Shown here one piece after another: positions 59,528-64,000 of a stretch of 64,000 bases of DNA. The DNA comes from Phycisphaeraceae bacterium (GTDB lineage: Bacteria > Planctomycetota > Phycisphaerae > Phycisphaerales > Phycisphaeraceae): NCBI GenBank assembly GCA_028277745.1, contig JANQFR010000051.1, forward strand, positions 1-64,000, written 5' to 3'. Position 1 is the first letter of the stretch. The number at the start of each line of letters is the position of its first letter. The position numbers and the translations under genes are program-made. The notes below the pieces were generated by a model. That model was not told where the DNA came from, did no database searches, and saw only the letters and a list, made by a program, of their open reading frames with translations.

Positions 59528-60673
59528 TCAGGCCGTCTCGCGCGCCGGGCCGGTGCTGGCGCGGACCACGATCCGCGGCTGGATCACGTGCCGCCGGCCC
59601 ATGTGGTGCGCCCGTCGGGCCGGCTGCTCGACCATGTCGATCAGGACCTCGGCGGCCTTGGCGCCCATCTGGGCGACGCGGTGGTCGATGGTGGTGAGCG
59701 GCGGGATCGCGTACTGGGCCTCGAAGTTGTCGAAGCCCACCACCGACATGTCCTGCGGGACCCGCAGCCCGGCGGCCGCGAGCGCCCGGCAGACGCCGAT
59801 CGCGGTGATGTCGTTGTAACAGACGATCGCGGTCACCCCGTCGCGGTCGCCGCCCAGCCATTCGGCAAGCCGCTGCTGCGCGAGGATGACAGCGGGGTCC
59901 TCCACCGGCCGGGTCAGCCCCGGCTCGGCCCAGCGGTTCGGCGTCGGCTCGTGCAGACAGGCCTGCAGCCGCATGTCCAGATCCGCGGCCTCCCGGTCGA
60001 AGACGGCGCGTCGCCGGTCATCCGACGACTCGTCCCGGAGCGGCTCGCCGCCGACGTACAGCAGCCGGCGATGCCCCAACTCGGCCAGATGCCGCAGCGC
60101 CAGGCGGACGCCGTGGGGTTCGTCGAAGTCCACCACGGGGAAGGGCAGGCCGCGGGCGTATTCGATGACCACCGCGTTGAGGGCGTCGATCCGCCCCGAG
60201 GTGACCAGGCCGATGTTGCGCCGCAGCCAACCGGGCAGGATCAGGCCGTCGACGCGTCGCTGCTGCAGGGCTTCGACGGCCTGCTCAGCGGCGTGCCGGT
60301 CCTGGGTCGAGCCGAAGACGGTGGTGGCGTAGCCGCGTTCGGCGGCGAAGGTGTCGGAGCCGCCGACCATGTTGCCGAAATAGTTGTTGCCCAGCCGCAC
60401 GCCGGTGGCGTAGTCGTCGCCGGTGTCGAGGGCGAAGGCGATGTTCTGGGCCCGCCCCAGCCGCATGGTGCGGGCGTGGTAGTTGGGCACGTAGCCGAGC
60501 CGGCGGGCGACCTCGCGGACGTGGGCGGCCCGCTCGGCGCTGATCTTGCCCGAGTCGGGCCCGGGGCTGAGCACGAGGCTGGCGGTGGTCCGGCTCACGC
60601 CCGCCTGGCGGGCGACGTCGGTGAGCCTGATCGGGCGGGCGGCGGCGTCAGATGGGGTCGGTTGCTGCGACAT
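59528..60673 (-). CDS. LacI-family transcriptional regulator
   Basis: A 381-residue regulator. ATG 60673 (MSQQPTPSD) is chosen over an upstream frame; AAGG lies upstream. The helix-turn-helix is IRLTDVARQAGVSRTTASLVLSPGPDSGKISAERAAHVREVARRLGYVPNYHARTMRLG. The sensor domain begins AQNIAFALDTGDDYATGV; DGVTAIVCYNDITAIGVCRALAAAGLRVPQDMSVVGFDNFEAQYAIPPLTTIDHRVAQMGAKAAEVLIDMVEQPARRAHHM is the typical C-terminal part. It diverges from a PEP-CTERM/prepilin pair and has matching operators before both transcripts. Confidence 0.92.
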   Translation of the reverse strand: MSQQPTPSDAAARPIRLTDVARQAGVSRTTASLVLSPGPDSGKISAERAAHVREVARRLGYVPNYHARTMRLGRAQNIAFALDTGDDYATGVRLGNNYFGNMVGGSDTFAAERGYATTVFGSTQDRHAAEQAVEALQQRRVDGLILPGWLRRNIGLVTSGRIDALNAVVIEYARGLPFPVVDFDEPHGVRLALRHLAELGHRRLLYVGGEPLRDESSDDRRRAVFDREAADLDMRLQACLHEPTPNRWAEPGLTRPVEDPAVILAQQRLAEWLGGDRDGVTAIVCYNDITAIGVCRALAAAGLRVPQDMSVVGFDNFEAQYAIPPLTTIDHRVAQMGAKAAEVLIDMVEQPARRAHHMGRRHVIQPRIVVRASTGPARETA

Positions 60674-60689
60674 GCAAAAAAGCCTTGAC

Positions 60690-60739
60690 TGAATCGATCC
60701 ACTTGATACGATTATGGTCAGTATGGACTCCAGTTTCAA
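60690..60739 (-). promoter_or_regulatory. promoter and operator of lacI-type gene
   Basis: Leftward, TTGAAA (60739-60734) and CATAAT (60716-60711) are spaced by 17 bases. The operator-like site TGAATCGATCCACT (60690-60703) lies just downstream of the -10, over the start region. The site is a near palindrome TGRATCGATYCA. Confidence 0.65.
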
Positions 60740-60768
60740 GTGTTCCGACTTAGGGTTAGCCAGCTAAA

Positions 60769-60825
60769 TTGTCAGAATAATCAGCTGTTTCTTTATTTTT
60801 TGCCGTCTAGGTGAATCGATCCACT
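60769..60825 (+). promoter_or_regulatory. promoter and operator of PEP-CTERM/prepilin operon
   Basis: Rightward, TTGTCA (60769-60774) and TTTATT (60792-60797) are spaced by 17 bases. An exact second copy of TGAATCGATCCACT (60812-60825) lies just downstream of the -10, mirroring the placement at the lacI-type promoter. This strongly suggests that the adjacent LacI protein represses both. Confidence 0.65.
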
Positions 60826-60920
60826 AACCGTCTCTGACCCCTTGTGAACCAGAACACATGGCTCCGCACCGACGGACGGCCCCTTTCCGCTTCTCATCTC
60901 ATTCCTGGAGGTCTCCCCTC

Positions 60921-61691
60921 ATGCGAACCCTTTCACCCCTGGCCGCGGCCCTCGCCGTCTCGTTCCTCTGCCTCGCCCCCGCCTCGGCGGACGTGCTGAT
61001 CGACTTCGGGACCGACGCGGGCAAGTTCAGCAAGCCCGGCACGGGCACGGGCGAGTTCGACTACACCTTCGGCAACGCCGGCGCCAAGACCATCACCTAC
61101 GCCGCCGACCACGTGCAGATCAGCGGCGAATTCGGCGCGCCCTTCCAGGTGCTCGGCGCGGGCTTCGGCAGCGGCAACCCCGCGCATCCGCTCTTCAACC
61201 AGGTGTTCAACCCCGACCCGTCGGGGCTGCTCACGATCGAGGGACGCGTGGTCACGCCCGCTCCCGGCGCCGCCCCGCTGGACTACTTCGTGATCCGCCT
61301 CGTGCTGCTCAACACCGGGGCCAACCCCGATCGCAGTTCCAGCTACGAGTTCATCAGCAGCATCTCCACCACCCCCGGCGACCTCGGGACCGACGGCTCC
61401 TTCAAGCTCGCGGTCGCCTTGAGCGACCTGGCGAACCCCTCGGGCACCGGCGGCGGGGGAGGGTTGGCCCTCGGCTCCGATCCGATCGACCAGCTCCAGG
61501 TCTTCATCCAGAACGGCTTCCAGCCCGACCCCGGCCCGCAGGCAGACCCGGACGACCCGTTCTTCAACCAGCCGACGCCCCAATCGTTCACCCTGCAGGT
61601 CGATCAGATCTCGATCGTTCCCATCCCCGAGCCCGCGGCCGCGACGCTGCTGGGCGCGGGGAGCCTGTTGATCAGCCTCCGGCGCCGTTAG
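60921..61691 (+). CDS. PEP-CTERM sorting domain protein
   Basis: A 256-residue exported protein. ATG 60921 has GGAGG 9 bases upstream; signal peptide [20 protein letters not shown]. The body is a compact beta-rich domain ([90 protein letters not shown]), with a Pro-rich acidic loop near the end. The tail [21 protein letters not shown] is a PEP-CTERM signal. It is the first gene behind the LacI-controlled promoter, 46 bases before a prepilin gene. Confidence 0.85.
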   Translation: MRTLSPLAAALAVSFLCLAPASADVLIDFGTDAGKFSKPGTGTGEFDYTFGNAGAKTITYAADHVQISGEFGAPFQVLGAGFGSGNPAHPLFNQVFNPDPSGLLTIEGRVVTPAPGAAPLDYFVIRLVLLNTGANPDRSSSYEFISSISTTPGDLGTDGSFKLAVALSDLANPSGTGGGGGLALGSDPIDQLQVFIQNGFQPDPGPQADPDDPFFNQPTPQSFTLQVDQISIVPIPEPAAATLLGAGSLLISLRRR

Positions 61692-61737
61692 GCCCACCCA
61701 TCACGTTCCCGGATCCCCTTTCTTGGAGACCATCCCG

Positions 61738-62544
61738 ATGTCACGCAAATCGGCTTTCACCCTCATCGAACTGCTCGTGGTCATTTCGATTATCGCGTTG
61801 CTTATCGCTATCCTGCTGCCGGCGCTGGGCGCGGCCCGCCGAGCGGCGCGCGACATGCAGTGCAAGGCGAACCTGCGCACGGTGGGGCAGCTTGTCATCA
61901 TCTACGCCACGGAAAACGACGACTTTATGCCCTACGGCCACCAGAACCTGCCGAGCGGCGACACCCGCCACTACGCCCAGACGCTGCTGAACACCGCGAC
62001 GGGAACCAACGTCGATTACAGCTCCGACCCGGGCGACCTGAAGTTCGAACAAGCCTTCCGCTGCCCCGCGGAAGACGCGCCGCCCACCGAGGACTTCCTC
62101 GTCGTGCACTACTCCACGCACCCCCGGCTCATGGCGGGGAACCCGTGGGTGGGCGACGGCTACAACGGGTGGACCGACCCGCTGCCCCAACGCCGGGTCG
62201 ACAGCATCACCCGCGCCTCCGAAATCATCGCCGTGTTTGACGGCGCCGTCCCGCCCGGCAGCGGGGAAGCGTTCCCCGTCGCCGTCGGCCTCGATGGCGA
62301 CCGGATCTGGTGGGATCACTTCTTTGTCGATGACGGCGACGACCTCGACGAACCGATCAACGGCGGCTCGAACATCGACGCCAATGAAAACCAGGACATC
62401 ATCTGGCGACACCAGCGCACCGAGCAAGGCGGCACGGGCGTCAACAACGGCCTGTATCTCGACGGCCACGCCGACAGCGCCCGCTACACCTCGCCGACCA
62501 ACCACGAACTGACCCGCCGCCATTTCCTGATCGATCCGAGCTGA
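61738..62544 (+). CDS. prepilin-type H-X9-DG family protein
   Basis: A 268-residue pilin-like protein. ATG 61738 gives the short leader MSRKSA before [50 protein letters not shown]; Ala precedes the cleavage site. Glu is at mature position 5. The C-terminal motif is enlarged: [20 protein letters not shown] has 16 residues between His and Asp-Gly, not nine. GGAG lies 9-10 bases upstream. It ends the small operon; a strong terminator follows. Confidence 0.87.
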   Translation: MSRKSAFTLIELLVVISIIALLIAILLPALGAARRAARDMQCKANLRTVGQLVIIYATENDDFMPYGHQNLPSGDTRHYAQTLLNTATGTNVDYSSDPGDLKFEQAFRCPAEDAPPTEDFLVVHYSTHPRLMAGNPWVGDGYNGWTDPLPQRRVDSITRASEIIAVFDGAVPPGSGEAFPVAVGLDGDRIWWDHFFVDDGDDLDEPINGGSNIDANENQDIIWRHQRTEQGGTGVNNGLYLDGHADSARYTSPTNHELTRRHFLIDPS

Positions 62545-62557
62545 GTTCAAACCCGCC

Positions 62558-62585
62558 AGGCCCAGGGACGACGGTCCCTGGGCTT
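62558..62585. terminator. bidirectional terminator
   Basis: GCCCAGGGAC-gacg-GTCCCTGGGC forms a perfect 10-bp stem in the 47-base gap between the convergent prepilin and TPR genes. Flanking A and T residues extend the pairing. It may serve both genes. Confidence 0.7.
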
Positions 62586-62591
62586 CGTGTC

Positions 62592-64000
62592 TTATGGAGA
62601 AGGGGCTTCACGGTAAGGCCGGTGGGATTCATAAAGCCGGGTGCGGGCGTCGATCTCCGCGATCGCCGCCGGCGGGGCGCCCTGCTCCCCGGCGCGCTGC
62701 CGGGCCTGTTGTGAAACGGCGGCCGCCTCGTCGAACCGCCCCGCGTTGGCCAACGCCGCGGCCAGGGTGTCGAGCGTCACCACGTCCCGGCCCCCGGTCA
62801 ATTCGTTGGCCCGCTGAGCCAACCGAAGGGCCTGGTCGGCGTCGCGCAACTCGGGGGCGGGAGTGGTTGCGAGCAGCCGGGCGAGTTGGGTCAGCAACAC
62901 GGGGTTGTCCGGCTCAAGGGCAAGCGCATCGCGGTAAGCGAGCACGGCGCCGCGGACATCCCCGACCCGCCGCAAGGTCAGGGCGAGATTCTGATACGCG
63001 TCGGCCAGTTCGGGATCGAGCGTGATCGCCTCGCGGAAATCCGCGAGGGCGTCGTCCATGCGGCCCTGACGCACCTCGATGAGCCCGAGGTTGTTGTAGG
63101 CCTTGGCGTAGTCGGGGCGGCGTTCGATCGCGGCTTCGTAATCGCGCCTGGCGTCGTCGATGCGGCCGAGCATCAGCAAGGCCTCGCCGCGGTTGTAGCG
63201 GTACTCGGCCTCGTCGGGCTGCAATTCGACCGCCCGATCAAAGTAGGCCATCGCCCGGTCCAATTGTCCGCGCCTGAGCAGGACGCTGGCCAGGCCGTCG
63301 TAGGACCGCGCGTGGTTGGGCCGCAGCTCGAGCACCCTGCGCCAGCCCGCCTCGGCCTCGTCGTAATACTCGAGGTCAAAATACGCCGAGGCGAGGTTGT
63401 TCCAGCCGCGGGCGTTGTAGGGCCGATGCTCGATGACGTGCGACCACACCGCGACGCGCGAGGCGTGGAGCAGGTTCTGATCGTACGTCATCACCGCGTA
63501 CGACAACGCCGCGGCGACGGCGAGCACGGCCCCGAGAACGACCGGCGTCCGCCCGGTCGTGAAGCGCTGCAGCAGGCCCCACAAGACCACCACGACGCCG
63601 GCGACGACCGCCGCCAGCGGCAGGTACATCCGGTGTTCGAACGCGAGGTCGGCGATCGGCACGAAGCTCGACGTCGGCCCCAGCACCAGGAAGAACACCG
63701 CCCCGAGCCAGCCCCACCAGGCGTTGCGGATCAGACCCCACAGGCTCGCCGCCGCGAGCAGACCAACCACCACGAAGCCGGGGACCCACAGGTCGGGCCG
63801 CTCCGGAAACGCCGGGATCCAGCCGTAATCCAGCACCAGCGGGTAGGGATAAAAACACAGCCTCAGGTAGTGCAGGATCACCTCGCCCTGCGACAGGAAG
63901 TACCGCATCGGCGAAAGCGGCTCGAACCCGAAGCCGGCCGAGCCGCTCGCCCCGACCAGGTCGCGCCCGCTTACCCAGATCAGCACGCCCCAGGTGCAGG
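62592..64000 (-). CDS. TMTC-like polytopic membrane protein with C-terminal TPR repeats (partial)
   Basis: The visible 468 or more residues are open to the right edge, so the true start is outside. The first half has several membrane segments (LRLCFYPYPLVLDYGWIP, VPGFVVVGLLAAASLWGLI, WGWLGAVFFLVLGPTSS, HRMYLPLAAVVAGVVVVLWGLL, VVLGAVLAVAAALSYAVM). The second half contains at least six tetratricopeptide repeats (ARGWNNLASAYFDLEYYDEAEAGWRRVLELRPNHA, DYAKAYNNLGLIEVRQGRMDDALADFREAITLDPE, NPVLLTQLARLLA). SYDGLASVLLRRG is one canonical unit. The architecture matches TMTC-type O-mannosyltransferase-like proteins common in planctomycetes. It probably glycosylates exported proteins; unproven. Confidence 0.8.
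   Translation of the reverse strand, partial: CTWGVLIWVSGRDLVGASGSAGFGFEPLSPMRYFLSQGEVILHYLRLCFYPYPLVLDYGWIPAFPERPDLWVPGFVVVGLLAAASLWGLIRNAWWGWLGAVFFLVLGPTSSFVPIADLAFEHRMYLPLAAVVAGVVVVLWGLLQRFTTGRTPVVLGAVLAVAAALSYAVMTYDQNLLHASRVAVWSHVIEHRPYNARGWNNLASAYFDLEYYDEAEAGWRRVLELRPNHARSYDGLASVLLRRGQLDRAMAYFDRAVELQPDEAEYRYNRGEALLMLGRIDDARRDYEAAIERRPDYAKAYNNLGLIEVRQGRMDDALADFREAITLDPELADAYQNLALTLRRVGDVRGAVLAYRDALALEPDNPVLLTQLARLLATTPAPELRDADQALRLAQRANELTGGRDVVTLDTLAAALANAGRFDEAAAVSQQARQRAGEQGAPPAAIAEIDARTRLYESHRPYREAPSP

Noticed and set aside
1..64000. Exosortase or archaeosortase gene to match the seven PEP-CTERM proteins
   Set aside because: No multi-pass protein with the Cys-Arg-His pattern of exosortases is encoded in this window; it must be elsewhere.

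Overview
The window reads as chromosomal DNA of a high-GC planctomycete, most likely of the class Phycisphaerae. This rests on seven secreted proteins ending in PEP-CTERM sorting tails, five prepilin-like proteins of the H-X9-DG type, one giant protein with an N-terminal LEPR-XLL signal, a DUF1961 protein, and several TPR and GT-C membrane proteins. No rRNA, tRNA, CRISPR array or prophage is visible. The assignment is inference from protein types, not from a marker gene.

Layout. 1-137: 3' end of an IS630-type transposase. 138-16184: polysaccharide-degradation region. A leftward operon (prepilin, PEP-CTERM protein, YetA-like exo-rhamnogalacturonan lyase) diverges from a LacI gene, followed rightward by a prepilin, two GH39-like enzymes, an AGE-type epimerase, a PEP-CTERM protein, a clan GH-A enzyme, a third GH39-like enzyme that carries a PEP-CTERM tail, and an alginate-lyase-fold enzyme. 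16328-35142: mostly general genes (LpxH-like phosphoesterase, FKBP isomerase, gamma-glutamylcyclotransferase-like, SirB1-like, PNPOx-like, ATP-grasp ligase with an HEAGH metallopeptidase, SMP-30 lactonase, Gfo/Idh oxidoreductase, GT-C glycosyltransferase, RpiB, GT4 fusion protein, PEP-CTERM protease, UDP-sugar dehydrogenase, DUF2071, thioredoxin). 35296-41177: second degradation locus (LacI, PEP-CTERM, prepilin, DUF1961, beta-helix protein). 41244-49872: M16 peptidase, DUF2752, degenerate RibBA, LEPR-XLL beta-helix giant, and a GspG-tailed protein. 50042-56792: third locus (GH-A enzyme, XylR/AraC regulator, PEP-CTERM, prepilin, pectate-lyase-3 protein). 56988-59357: Gly-rich secreted protein. 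59528-62544: LacI, PEP-CTERM and prepilin. 62592-end: TMTC-like TPR membrane protein, cut by the window edge.

How it works together. The striking pattern is a cassette repeated about five times: a sugar-type regulator, a PEP-CTERM beta-sandwich protein and a prepilin-like protein, usually with secreted polysaccharide lyases or hydrolases. Two LacI genes have clear promoter/operator architecture pointing to autoregulation and control of the neighbouring cassette. No SusC/D, TonB, ABC or MFS sugar transporter is present. I infer that the PEP-CTERM/prepilin pairs are glycan-specific surface components used with extracellular or periplasmic enzymes. Between genes lie several families of palindromic repeats (double hairpins bounded by TTAGCC/GGCTAA) that look like REPIN elements.
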